NCBI RefSeq assembly: GCF_001298445.1
Contig: NZ_CP012036.1
Span: forward strand, 5,891,525-5,955,524
Source: Nostoc piscinale CENA21
GTDB taxonomy: Bacteria > Cyanobacteriota > Cyanobacteriia > Cyanobacteriales > Nostocaceae
DNA: 64,000 nt
Direction of reading: 5' to 3'
The notes below the pieces were generated by a model. The model was not told where the DNA came from, did not search any database, and was given only the letters and a program-made list of their open reading frames with translations. Made by a program: the position numbers and the translations under genes. Shown here piece by piece: positions 55,477-64,000 of the stretch; within the stretch, counting starts at the first letter, position 1, and the number at the start of each line of letters is the position of its first letter.

Positions 55477-58400
55477 TTACCAAGGATTACCAATCATAGT
55501 AAAAGCAGACCAGAAAAAGGGGTGAGTCAATTTTTTATCACCAAGTTCTGCTAAAACTTCTGGTAGAGGTACATCACTACGAGCAGTTCTGAGCCTACCC
55601 ATTTCTAGCCGCACCTCACCTTTAAGCATTGCTACTTGCGCTCGTCGGAGGGCTTCGGCTTTGATAGGAGCTTGTTTCAACTTTTCGTAAAATTGGGTCA
55701 TCAAACCAAAAGTACCTTCATCGGAGACATACCATAAACTCGCCAATGCAGACTTAGCACCCGACTGTACTGCAAAGCCAGCAAAACCAAATTCTGCGTC
55801 TTCGTCACCCAAGGCTGTACGACAAGCACTCAGCACCACTAGTTCTACAGGCGGGTTATTCCAGCCGAGTTGGCGCATCTGATTCATTTGAAGTTGACTA
55901 TCCCACAATTGAATGTAAGAGTTACCAGTTGCACCTGATTTGAATTCCCCGTGGGTAGCTAGGTGAACAATTCCGAAGGCTTTTTGTCGTCGTTGAGCTT
56001 TGAGATTTCTGAATGTGAAAGTTTCATTTAAGAAGGTTCTACCAAACCAAAGCTTCCGCGTGATGGTAGTTAACTCTGACGGTACGGATGGTAGCGGGTC
56101 GAGGTTCATGAATTGGGATGCACCCATCCCTAACACTTCCGCTTTTTTAATGTCCACATATTTGGTATCAGTCAGGCTGAAACTAGGCATTAAACTGATA
56201 CTGTAGTTTTCAATTAAATACTTTTGACCATCATAGAGAGCTGCTGTAGGCATTGATCGCAAGCCCGCATCCGTGATAAAAACTAGATTATTAATTCGCC
56301 GTGCTTGCAGCTTAAAGTTAAGTGGAGCAATTAGCCAGTTATATAATTGTTTGCTAGGCGCAATATAGTTTTTCGCCGAACCAGGATTGGTAACGTAGCT
56401 GGTGAATAATTTACTCGTTGCTAATACCTGCGATCGCGTTACATTCATTACTTTCCGAATCGGCACACCCTTACCTGTCACCATGATTAACTCTAAAATG
56501 TCGTCGTCTTGTGGTGTGGGATTTTGCTCTGGTAAGACATCGCTCTTTAGAATTTTCGGTATAAAAGAAATGTAAATTAAAGCAGGTTTCACACCTGTGG
56601 CCTTTTCAATATCTGCTAAAGTATCACGGACTTCTTTAATAGTTTTCATTACAGGTCTGTCTGTACCTAAGTATTGTACAAACTGGTTAGTAAACCTTGT
56701 ATCAATTTTAGATATCTCCTTATCTATCTCTTCACCTGCTTCTGCTTCTAGAAGAGGTTTATCTTTTTCCGATATTGGTAAACTGGTAGCTATCTTATCT
56801 TCTTCTAAATTGACAAAATTATTGAGGTCTACAGTCAGTATTTTATTTGTTTCCGGATTGAAAATATTATTCGTTTCTAAAGTAGGGAGATTATTTTGGT
56901 CTAGATTAGGAGTGTTATTTGTAATTATTGGTTGTATTGGTGGCAAAGTAATATTGATGTTGATTTGTTGCGGTATAGACTCAGAAACACCGTCACTAGC
57001 TCTAATAGTAAAAGCTGGAATTTGACCAAGAGAACCTTGTGGCGGCGTGTATACCAAAACTGTATTTGCATTCAGAATTGTTCCTGGGGTAACTAGGGTT
57101 CCATCTTGGAAGTTAAGAGAACCCAATAATATCCTATCAAAAATTATGTTGCGATGATCATTATTCAGATCATTTGTATTGATATTTAATGAATTCAAAT
57201 TAAATGTAACAGACTGATTTGGTTGAATTTTTAGTAAATTGGTATTACCAGAAAAAGTAGGCGGTGTGTTAAGGGAAATAATCGAAATCCGACTAGGAGT
57301 AAAATCAGCTGTTCCCCCTAAGGGTATTACAGGAAAAGTATTAACTGCTGATGTGGAAGAAATTTGTGAATTTGTACTATCTAGAAATAATATTCCCCTA
57401 ATCGGATCAAAACTCACAGGACGAAACTGACTAACATTAATTGCTGCTGCTGTACCATTCAAGCTTACATTACCAACAATAAATGGGACGTTATTTACTC
57501 CTCCATCATGCTGAATTTTGACAGCGCCAGGCTGATTAAATGCACTAGTAAAAATAGAATTCCCTGTAGGCTGTCCACGATTCAAAATTTCTCCCACTAC
57601 CCTAACAGTTCCATTTGCCAAGATATTGACATCACCACCTTGAGCAAAGAGTGGAATAGCTTGATCAGGTAGATCGGATATACTGACAAGCCGAAGATTT
57701 TGGGCATCAAAACTCATAGCTGTGGTATTAATACTTTCAACAGTAATATTGCTGTCAGATGTTAAAGTGACTCCACCAGATTTAGCTATTCCCAATGTTA
57801 ATGCTGCTGAAGTATCAATATTCTTGGTTGTGATATTACCTCTTGCCGTTAAAGTGACTGCACCTGCTGTAGCAGTTCCAAAACGAGTGAATGCTGAAGT
57901 GTCAATATTACTAGTCGTGATACTACCGCGTGCTGTTAACGCAACCAAACCTGATACACCGTTAATTCTGTCAGCAGTGGAGATATTTCCAGTTGTGATA
58001 TTACCTGTAGCATTAATAGTAGCAGCACCATGAATAGCAATGTTATCGGTGCTAACCATATCACCATTTTCAACCTGTAAACCAGAACCAATTAACTGCA
58101 CCTCACCATTATTCACCACCAAACCAGAAGCATTCTCAACACCACCACCAGTTAACAATGCTGGTAAAGAATTCGATGCCAGATTATTATTACTAGAATT
58201 GGGCGGTTGAATTTCTAAACTCAAAGGATTTCCCGGCATACTCAAACGCAGTAAGCTACTACCAGGCACAGTAGCAATAGTGATGTTACCCCCTGGTGCA
58301 GATAGATTACCTGTACCTGCAACTGTACCTGCAAATAAACTTAAATTATTCCCTGATGTGACTGCTAAATTACCTTGATTGAATATGGCACTGGCGACAC

Positions 58401-58983
58401 TCCCATCAAAAGCAAAACTATTGGGTGTACCAATAAGTTGGTTATAGTTGTTGCTGCCCACAGCATTTAACCAGTTATCATTCCCAAAACCAAGGCGTGT
58501 GGCTGTGGTAGCAGTAAATGATGCCGGCACATTTAAACTGGCGTTTTGTCCAAAAATAATCCCTGCGGGGTTGATTAAATATAAGTTGGAGTTTCCGCCA
58601 CTAACGCGAATGATGCCGTTAATTATCGATGCTTCGCCACCTGTAACTCTGCCTAAAATGTTTTGAATTGATGGTTGCGATAAAAAGTTGGCTGTTTGGT
58701 TGGCATCTAGTCCAAATTTGCTGAAGCTGTGGAATAGGTTGGCTTTGTCGCTACTGAGCTTACCACCACTGATATCAATATTGTTACCTTGGAGGTTAAC
58801 AGTTGTGCCTGTACCATCCTTAGCAGGGGTGATGTTTTGGGCTTGGACTTTTGCAGGGATTAAATATAATCCTAAAATAATGTTGATAGCAGTTAATATT
58901 TTGACTTGAGATAAATATTTTTGCTGATTTTGTTGAAAAATTATTGGTAATTTGCTTGAGATTTTCTGAAATTTAATATGCAA
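55477..58983 (-). CDS. CHAT3: two-partner-secretion domain fused to CHAT protease
   Basis: A 1168-residue paralogue of CHAT1 and CHAT2 on the opposite strand. It has an extended signal peptide (MHIKFQKISSKLPIIFQQNQ ... LGLYLIPAKVQAQ), a TPS domain (QGNNIDISGGKLSSDKANLF; LYLINPAGIIFGQNASLNVP), beta-helix repeats (GSITTSNIDTSAFTRFGTAT), a cadherin-like domain, a linker and the CHAT domain with intact His (HLATHGEFKSGA) and Cys (SACRTALGDEDAEFG). A second ATG lies just upstream (58998-59000) and would read MLSVFFLHIKF, homologous to the start of CHAT2, if the intervening T9 tract were T10. In the given sequence that start is out of frame. Confidence 0.88.
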   Translation of the reverse strand: MHIKFQKISSKLPIIFQQNQQKYLSQVKILTAINIILGLYLIPAKVQAQNITPAKDGTGTTVNLQGNNIDISGGKLSSDKANLFHSFSKFGLDANQTANFLSQPSIQNILGRVTGGEASIINGIIRVSGGNSNLYLINPAGIIFGQNASLNVPASFTATTATRLGFGNDNWLNAVGSNNYNQLIGTPNSFAFDGSVASAIFNQGNLAVTSGNNLSLFAGTVAGTGNLSAPGGNITIATVPGSSLLRLSMPGNPLSLEIQPPNSSNNNLASNSLPALLTGGGVENASGLVVNNGEVQLIGSGLQVENGDMVSTDNIAIHGAATINATGNITTGNISTADRINGVSGLVALTARGSITTSNIDTSAFTRFGTATAGAVTLTARGNITTKNIDTSAALTLGIAKSGGVTLTSDSNITVESINTTAMSFDAQNLRLVSISDLPDQAIPLFAQGGDVNILANGTVRVVGEILNRGQPTGNSIFTSAFNQPGAVKIQHDGGVNNVPFIVGNVSLNGTAAAINVSQFRPVSFDPIRGILFLDSTNSQISSTSAVNTFPVIPLGGTADFTPSRISIISLNTPPTFSGNTNLLKIQPNQSVTFNLNSLNINTNDLNNDHRNIIFDRILLGSLNFQDGTLVTPGTILNANTVLVYTPPQGSLGQIPAFTIRASDGVSESIPQQININITLPPIQPIITNNTPNLDQNNLPTLETNNIFNPETNKILTVDLNNFVNLEEDKIATSLPISEKDKPLLEAEAGEEIDKEISKIDTRFTNQFVQYLGTDRPVMKTIKEVRDTLADIEKATGVKPALIYISFIPKILKSDVLPEQNPTPQDDDILELIMVTGKGVPIRKVMNVTRSQVLATSKLFTSYVTNPGSAKNYIAPSKQLYNWLIAPLNFKLQARRINNLVFITDAGLRSMPTAALYDGQKYLIENYSISLMPSFSLTDTKYVDIKKAEVLGMGASQFMNLDPLPSVPSELTTITRKLWFGRTFLNETFTFRNLKAQRRQKAFGIVHLATHGEFKSGATGNSYIQLWDSQLQMNQMRQLGWNNPPVELVVLSACRTALGDEDAEFGFAGFAVQSGAKSALASLWYVSDEGTFGLMTQFYEKLKQAPIKAEALRRAQVAMLKGEVRLEMGRLRTARSDVPLPEVLAELGDKKLTHPFFWSAFTMIGNPW

Positions 58984-59224
58984 AAAAAAACTGATAACAT
59001 ATTTATTTTAAATTAAAACTCTATGTAAACTGATTTTCTGACAGTTTAAAGTATACATGAGTTAGTGTGCGTTTAAAAGCTTTTTAAATATTAAATTTTG
59101 CATATTGCCAATTGGTTAACTTCAAAAAGTTAAGAAAAAATGAATTTTTTTATATAAAATTTTTCAATTACTTCTGAATCCATAAAAACTCAAATTATTT
59201 AAACGAGAAATTTCACAACTTAAT
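58984..59224. other. AT-rich promoter region of CHAT3
   Basis: It carries the T9 tract (58982-58990 as A9 on the plus strand) and the out-of-frame upstream ATG, then long A/T runs. No further gene is visible. The stop of the truncated HAD gene lies at 59225. Confidence 0.4.
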
Positions 59225-59518
59225 TTAGGATGAATATATAATAAAATTGGCAATCTCATCTGGAGAATGAGCTATAAAATCTGCACCGTGAGTTTGTAAC
59301 TCTTGCTCAGTTCCATAGCCATAAGTCACACCAATTGTAGTAATATGATGGTGTTTGGCTCTAATTATGTCGTGTTTGCGATCGCCTACCATCACCACAG
59401 TCTCAGGTAAAAGATTTTCTCTCATTAAAATATAGTGAATTAAATCAGCTTTGACACTCCACACTCCATCAAGTTCACTCTCATAAACACCATCAAACAG
59501 CAGTGATATTCCAAACTC
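59225..59518 (-). pseudogene. C-terminal part of a HAD-family hydrolase
   Basis: The open frame encodes EFGISLLFDGVYESELDGVW, SVKADLIHYILMRENLLPET, VVMVGDRKHDIIRAKHHHIT, TIGVTYGYGTEQELQTHGAD and a short tail. The GDRKHD motif IV and the 'YGsELDG' region are those of phosphoglycolate-phosphatase-like HAD enzymes. The first half, with the nucleophilic DxD motif, is absent. A TAA lies at 59519-59521, exactly in the 58-bp repeat, so the gene is truncated and inactive. Confidence 0.8.
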
Positions 59519-59567
59519 TTATTTCTCCGAAGCTGGGCAAAAACAATCAGTTCTAAAAATTCCGTTC
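59510..59567 (-). repeat. 58-bp inverted repeat, right copy
   Basis: Reverse-complement partner of 55376-55433 with one mismatch. HAD homology begins right at the inner end of this copy, so the repeat coincides with the rearrangement breakpoint. Confidence 0.85.
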
Positions 59568-59718
59568 AGGTTTCCCGCAAGGTATTTTTTAGTGTATTGC
59601 CCAAAGTATAAAGGTTCTGATAGTCCAAGCTCCCTTGTCAGCTAAAGGTTTTTGTATGGGTAATTTTGCCAGTTTTTGCCAAAATTTTTGTAGGCTCTTA
59701 TTTTGGCAAAGGTATTGC

Positions 59719-59884
59719 TATAGCAATCCTAAATCATTTGTGAAATTCTCTTTATTCTCTTCTTTGCGTCCTTTGCGTCCTACCCTGTAGGAAGCCGCTA
59801 CCGCGTCTATGCGGTACCCTTCGGGAAGCCGCTTCGCGTCTATTAAAAAGAATATTTTTTCAGAACTCAGATAGGATTGCCATA
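59719..59884 (+). mobile_element. MITE-like repeat, family A, carrying a palindromic repeat
   Basis: It is bounded by TATAGCAATCCTA and ATAGGATTGCCATA. In place of the usual interior it has CTTTGCGTCC repeats and two GGAAGCCGCT palindromes (59781-59842). It looks like a chimaera of two repeat families. Confidence 0.5.
59781..59842. repeat. Tandem GGAAGCCGCTACCGCGTCTA palindrome
   Basis: CTGTAGGAAGCCGCTACCGC and then GCGGTACCCTTCGGGAAGCC followed by GCTTCGCGTCTA are two copies of the unit seen once at 24067-24098; together they can form several GC-rich stems. Confidence 0.65.
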
Positions 59885-59922
59885 TCACTATAGTTATAGA
59901 ATTTTTTCTCAGTTGCAGAGGC

Positions 59923-61902
59923 TCAACTTTTGAAGAGATTTTCTACTAATGGTAGTTGATAGTTATCTGACTGAGATTGCGCGGCTTGAGTTTGTTCACA
60001 AGAATCTACCTCTGGAATTTCCGCTTCTTCAGAGGTAGGTTTAAAATTTTCTCCACTCTCACTATCTATAATTGGCAAAGTAATTTTAACCGTGGTTCCC
60101 TGATTTAGACCTGCACTTTCTAGGGAAATGCTACCACCCATCAGTTCAATTAAGTTGCGAGAAATTGCCAGTCCTAATCCTGTACCATCAAACTTACGTG
60201 TTGAGCCACCATCTATCCTTACAAAGGGACGAAATAACTTGTGTTGTTGGGATGGTTCAATTCCTAAACCTGTATCGGTAACAGAAACAACAACTTGAGA
60301 ATGGCTATTGTTATGTTCAATAATAGCGGCGATCGCAATACTGCCTTCATCAGTAAACTTAGTAGCATTACCAATAATATTAATTAATACTTGGCGCAGT
60401 TTAGCTGCATCTGCCTTGACTGGAATTGGCTCATCACCCAAAGTTGTTTTTAACTGTAAGCCTTTTTGCTGCACATTCACTGATTGGATATTAATCACTT
60501 CCAATAGTGTTTGTCGCAAATCCATTGGGACGGAAACAACAGAAAGTTTCCCGGCTTCAATTTTAGAAATATCCAGTAAATCGTTAATAATCCCTAGCAA
60601 GTGAATGGCGGTTTCATCAGCGCGTTTGAGAAATTCCATTTCCTCATCGCGGTTATCGCACATATCTTCTCGCACAAGGCGCACACAATTAATAATAATG
60701 TTCAGGGGGTTACGCAACTCATGAGAAGTTGTCGCCAAAAACTGACTTTTTATTTGATTGGCTGTTTTAGCTTCTTTCCAAGCACTTTCTAATTCTTCCG
60801 CCCAAGCTTTCAGCCTGTCAAACATTTGGTCAATTGCTTGTGCTAGTTGATTAAACTCCCGAATTTTGAAAGTCTGTGGTACTGTTTGGGCTGCATGATG
60901 ACTGTGAATGTTCAGCACATAATCTCGTAATTCTTCTACAGGCCCTGCCAGATAAGGAGCTAGGTATAAAGATGCTAACAAAGTTGCACCAATCAAACCC
61001 ACTGTTAGCACTATCAAAATCAATTTAATTTCTTCTAAACCAAACAGGGCATTATCTACACTGGTAACAGCCAAGATAATCCATTGTGGCGGCTGTTTGG
61101 CGATCGGATTACTAATTACACTATAGCCAGCAACTAATTCTTTACCTTCTTGAAACGATAAGTCGACAGAGTTGCTTTGACCTGTCATTGCATTTTGAAT
61201 AATGTTTTGCAACCTATTGGCATCGGGGTATTCTTGAATATTGCTGTTAATTCTCTCTGGTATGGGGTGTGCCAAGATTGTGCCATCGTCAGCAATTACC
61301 AATGTAGAACCGGTAAGTGAGCCTGGGTGATTTTTGGTGTGCTTGTATAGCGATGACTGCATACTCAAAGCATACTTTAACTGCCCGGTTTGATTGTAAA
61401 CCGGGGCAGAGAGAACCATTTGCAGCTGATTTTCTGTGTCTCTTTGGCCAGTTGTACCTGCTTTGGGTGGTAGTACTGGATTGATTTCAACTTGACTGTC
61501 AGCTACAAAGGGTAGTTTCGGTTCTCTGATGGGTTTGTCACCACAACTACTTGCAATGATATTGCCGGTTTCCAAATCAGATAATTGTAAACATTCAACG
61601 TAGGTTGGTAATTCTTGAATTATCTGACTGATAAAGTTTTGGACTTCAGCCTCTGAACCTGTTCGCAATACCGATGTTTTACTAGCAATTAATAAACTGG
61701 TTTTGAGAGTAGCAATCTCATTAACTATTTTTTCTCCTTTAAGAACTGCACTTTCTGTCAGATTTTGGCGTGCAGTTTTTAGCAAGCTAGAACGTGCTTT
61801 ATTTAAAGCCACAAGTTCTCCCAGTAATAACACTGGGACAAACAGCAGCAAAATTCTTGTTACTAAAATACGTCTAAAAGACGATTGACTGGACTTAGCC
61901 AT
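59923..61902 (-). CDS. Cache/HAMP sensor histidine kinase
   Basis: From the ATG at 61902 the product is 659 residues (MAKSSQSSFRRILVTRILLL; an earlier start at 61944 adds an unlikely Cys-rich stretch). TM1 is at about residues 10-32, then a dCache sensor (VNEIATLKTSLLIASKTSVL; LVIADDGTILAHPIPERINS), TM2 near 290-312, and a HAMP segment (LAGPVEELRDYVLNIHSHHA). The phospho-acceptor His is in ATTSHELRNPLNIIINCVRL, and the ATPase shows LINIIGNATKFTDEG, TDTGLGIEPSQQ and FDGTGLGLAISRNL. The C-terminal 50 residues are acidic and unstructured. No response regulator is adjacent. Confidence 0.88.
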   Translation of the reverse strand: MAKSSQSSFRRILVTRILLLFVPVLLLGELVALNKARSSLLKTARQNLTESAVLKGEKIVNEIATLKTSLLIASKTSVLRTGSEAEVQNFISQIIQELPTYVECLQLSDLETGNIIASSCGDKPIREPKLPFVADSQVEINPVLPPKAGTTGQRDTENQLQMVLSAPVYNQTGQLKYALSMQSSLYKHTKNHPGSLTGSTLVIADDGTILAHPIPERINSNIQEYPDANRLQNIIQNAMTGQSNSVDLSFQEGKELVAGYSVISNPIAKQPPQWIILAVTSVDNALFGLEEIKLILIVLTVGLIGATLLASLYLAPYLAGPVEELRDYVLNIHSHHAAQTVPQTFKIREFNQLAQAIDQMFDRLKAWAEELESAWKEAKTANQIKSQFLATTSHELRNPLNIIINCVRLVREDMCDNRDEEMEFLKRADETAIHLLGIINDLLDISKIEAGKLSVVSVPMDLRQTLLEVINIQSVNVQQKGLQLKTTLGDEPIPVKADAAKLRQVLINIIGNATKFTDEGSIAIAAIIEHNNSHSQVVVSVTDTGLGIEPSQQHKLFRPFVRIDGGSTRKFDGTGLGLAISRNLIELMGGSISLESAGLNQGTTVKITLPIIDSESGENFKPTSEEAEIPEVDSCEQTQAAQSQSDNYQLPLVENLFKS

Positions 61903-62195
61903 CGGGTGTCTCACTTCACATCTGCAAACCACAACAGCAAACAATATGCAATTAGATTAGCTAAATGAGACATTTTGTTACGTTGGGAGGGGTTTATTGA
62001 CAATCCCTAACAGTATCAAACATTGAATGTACAAAAAGAAATATCGTATACCAAAACTCTTATGTGCTAGATGTAATCGCGGCTTATGTTGCATAACAGT
62101 ACAGTAATGAAATTGGTAAACGGTAGCTTGCTGTGCAAAGATTTTTTACAATCGACACACTAGCAAGAAAATCCTCAGACTATCAAACCAACCCA

Positions 62196-62891
62196 ATGAC
62201 GCAACATCGTCCTCATACCGCAGTAGTTTTGGCAATGAGTGCAGATGGCAAAATAGCAGATATTAGGCGATCGCCTGCTCGATTTGGCTCTGGGGCAGAT
62301 AAAGCACACCTAGAAGCACAAATCGCTGCCTCTGATGCCGTTCTCTTCGGTGCTGGTACGCTCCGTGCTTACGGTACGACACTTACCGTATCACATCCAA
62401 CACTGCTGCAACATCGAATTAAAGCGGGGAAGAGCCCCCAACCGGTTCATATAGTGATTACACAGTCTGCGGATTTTAATCCGGAAATCAAGTTTTTTAA
62501 CCAGCCTATCCCACGTTGGTTATTAACAACAACTGTGGGAGCAACGATTTGGCAAAAACGCTCAGAATTTTTTGAACAGATTTTTGTTTTTGAAACCTCA
62601 ACTGGAAAAATTGACACTGCTGCTTTTTTGCAGCATTTGGCATCTATAGATATAACACGCCTAGCGGTCTTAGGTGGTGGTCAATTAGTAGCTTCTATGG
62701 TTCACTCAGATTTAATAGACGAATTTTGGCTGACTGTCTGCCCGTTGATTTTGGGTGGAACTACAGCACCCACACCAGTAGAGGGACAGGGATTTTTAGC
62801 GAATTTGGCTCCTCGGCTCAAACTTTTGGAAGTTAAACAAGTTGAGCAAGAAGTCTTTTTACACTATCAAGTGCAACGGACATTAGACTAA
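62196..62891 (+). CDS. RibD C-terminal-like (dihydrofolate-reductase-fold) reductase
   Basis: The 231-residue protein, from the ATG at 62196, has the RibD reductase pattern: VVLAMSADGKIADIRRSPAR, SDAVLFGAGTLRAYGTTLTV, LAVLGGGQLVASMVHSDLID and CPLILGGTTAPTPVEGQGF. RibD reductase acts on the ribosylamino-pyrimidine of riboflavin synthesis using NADPH. The deaminase domain of the bifunctional RibD is absent, so this is the free-standing type common in cyanobacteria; the true substrate is not certain. An upstream GTG at 62133 is possible but the extension is unconserved-looking. Confidence 0.82.
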   Translation: MTQHRPHTAVVLAMSADGKIADIRRSPARFGSGADKAHLEAQIAASDAVLFGAGTLRAYGTTLTVSHPTLLQHRIKAGKSPQPVHIVITQSADFNPEIKFFNQPIPRWLLTTTVGATIWQKRSEFFEQIFVFETSTGKIDTAAFLQHLASIDITRLAVLGGGQLVASMVHSDLIDEFWLTVCPLILGGTTAPTPVEGQGFLANLAPRLKLLEVKQVEQEVFLHYQVQRTLD

Positions 62892-62904
62892 GAAAAGTGT
62901 GAAG

Positions 62905-62946
62905 TATGACAAATCAATTTCACACTTCACACTTCATACTTCATCC
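62905..62946. repeat. Hairpin GTGTGAAGTATG/CATACTTCAT
   Basis: GTGTGAAGTATGACAAAT faces CACACTTCACACTTCATACT and can fold. It lies between the RibD-like gene and the next gene on the same strand and may attenuate read-through. Confidence 0.4.
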
Positions 62947-62955
62947 TTGAAAAAG

Positions 62956-64000
62956 ATGGTGGAACAACTTAAGCCGCGCTATTCTGTTGCCTGGATTAAC
63001 AAAATTGCTGAAGTCCCGCAAAGTGCCTGGGATGCTTTAGCACTGTCCTTGAAAACTCCGTTCTTGGAATGGCAATGGTTAAAAAATTTGGAAACTTCCC
63101 ATAGTGCTACAGACAAAACTGGTTGGTTGCCAAATCACTTAACTTTGTGGCGAGACAAAACCTTGATTGCAGCTGCGCCTTTATATTTAAAAGGTCATAG
63201 TTATGGTGAATTTGTTTTTGATCATCAATGGGCAGAATTAAGCGATCGCATCGGTGTGCAGTATTATCCTAAACTCTTGGGTATGGCTCCCTTTACCCCG
63301 GCTGAAGGTTATCGATTCTTAATCGCGCCAGGAGAAGATGAAGACGAAATCACCGCCATGATGGTGCATGAAATTGACAGTTTTTGCAATAAATACCGGA
63401 TTTCTGGGTGTCACTTTCTTTATGTTGATCCCGAATGGCGACCAGTTCTGGAACGGAACGGGTTTAGTTCTTGGTTACACCACAGCTATATTTGGGAAAA
63501 TACCGGATTTAATAATTTTGATGATTACTTAGGAGTTTTCAATGCCAATCAGCGCCGGAATATCAAGCGGGAACGGAAAGCCGTGGAAAAGGCGGGTTTA
63601 AGACTACAGCCAATTACTGGTGATGAAATTCCTAAATCTTTGTTTCCCTTGATGTACCAATTTTACGCTGATACTTGTGATAAGTTTGGCTGGTGGGGCA
63701 GCAAGTATTTAACAAAGCAATTTTTTGAACAGCTACACACCGATTATCGCCATCGGGTGGTGTTTTTTGCCGCCTATAGCGAACATGATAATCGTCACCC
63801 AGTGGGGATGTCTTTTTGCCTTTACAAAGACGATAGATTGTATGGGCGTTATTGGGGGAGTTTTCAAGAAATCGATTGCCTGCATTTTGATGCTTGTTAT
63901 TACACACCAATTGAGTGGGCGATCGCCAACAATATCAAATTATTTGATCCCGGTGCAGGTGGTAGACACAAAAAACGGCGCGGCTTTCCGGCTACACCCA
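62956..64000 (+). CDS. GNAT/FemAB-like acyltransferase (peptidogalycan family), partial
   Basis: The frame opens at the ATG at 62956 (MVEQLKPRYSVAWINKIAEV) and runs past the window end, giving 348 codons so far. It shows TPFLEWQWLKNLETSHSATD, APLYLKGHSYGEFVFDHQWA, NANQRRNIKRERKAVEKAGL, and GRYWGSFQEIDCLHFDACYY TP. Then comes FDPGAGGRHKKRRGF, the classic end pattern of the DUF482/'peptidogalycan biosynthesis' group of the GNAT superfamily. These proteins are thought to transfer acyl or aminoacyl groups in envelope synthesis; no specific reaction is known. It follows the RibD-like gene after 65 nt. Confidence 0.82.
   Translation, partial: MVEQLKPRYSVAWINKIAEVPQSAWDALALSLKTPFLEWQWLKNLETSHSATDKTGWLPNHLTLWRDKTLIAAAPLYLKGHSYGEFVFDHQWAELSDRIGVQYYPKLLGMAPFTPAEGYRFLIAPGEDEDEITAMMVHEIDSFCNKYRISGCHFLYVDPEWRPVLERNGFSSWLHHSYIWENTGFNNFDDYLGVFNANQRRNIKRERKAVEKAGLRLQPITGDEIPKSLFPLMYQFYADTCDKFGWWGSKYLTKQFFEQLHTDYRHRVVFFAAYSEHDNRHPVGMSFCLYKDDRLYGRYWGSFQEIDCLHFDACYYTPIEWAIANNIKLFDPGAGGRHKKRRGFPATP

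Larger units (their letters stand above)
59568..59922. other. Repeat-rich intergenic region
   Basis: No gene. It contains TTGGCAAAGGTATTGCT, also found at 55459-55475, then a family-A MITE end and two tandem copies of the TACCCTTCGGGAAGCC palindrome. See the separate entries. Confidence 0.45.

Noticed and set aside
63632..63910. 92-codon leftward frame near the window end
   Set aside because: It is antisense to the well-supported GNAT/FemAB-like gene.

Overview
This window comes from a filamentous, probably heterocyst-forming cyanobacterium (Nostocales). The evidence is a Nostoc-type split DnaE intein fused to the C-terminal half of DNA polymerase III alpha, a nifV homocitrate synthase, many HIP1 sites (GCGATCGC), a plastoglobulin-type PAP/fibrillin protein, a pheophorbide-oxygenase-like Rieske protein, the cyanobacterial 2-oxoglutarate decarboxylase plus succinic semialdehyde dehydrogenase pair, a PEP-CTERM protein, and several dispersed intergenic repeats of the kind common in Nostoc genomes. 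I recognised no rRNA, tRNA or CRISPR array.

Layout. 0-9.4 kb: a cut-off membrane sensor, bioF, two RodZ-like helix-turn-helix membrane proteins around an alpha/beta hydrolase, gatA, dnaE C-terminal half with Int-C, and a PD-(D/E)xK-like hypothetical. 9.4-20.5 kb: a small membrane protein, nifV, a PsiE-like protein, a DUF5340 protein, trpC, lpdA, a SWIM zinc-finger protein, a Cache histidine kinase and an aspartate aminotransferase. 20.7-32.3 kb: polA, a short-type transketolase, a zinc-ribbon Ser/Thr kinase, small hypotheticals and the 2-OGDC/SSADH pair that closes the TCA cycle in cyanobacteria. 33-39 kb: a MobD-like P-loop ATPase, an IS5-type transposase stump, the Rieske oxygenase, PAP/fibrillin, ArsR and a secreted TPR protein.

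39-59.6 kb is an accessory, envelope-related region. It has a glycosyltransferase and three paralogous giant proteins that each join a two-partner-secretion (filamentous haemagglutinin) N-terminus to a C-terminal CHAT caspase-like protease. Interleaved are a CHASE2-winged helix-MinD operon, a DUF928 protein, a Tat-exported PhoX phosphatase with candidate Pho boxes, and a PEP-CTERM protein. A 58-bp inverted repeat brackets the third CHAT gene and coincides with the truncation of a HAD hydrolase. The end of the window has a second Cache histidine kinase, a RibD-like reductase and a cut-off FemAB/GNAT-like gene.

The most striking cross-cutting observation is homopolymer behaviour. Four otherwise intact genes (dnaE-C, nifV, polA and the TPR gene) are each broken by exactly one surplus A in an A7-A9 run, and removing it gives a length divisible by three each time. 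The glycosyltransferase/CHAT1 junction can be read the same way. The second and third CHAT genes begin with T10 and T9 tracts that differ by one base in an otherwise homologous start. This may be systematic sequencing error, transcriptional slippage, or true phase variation; reads and transcripts would decide.
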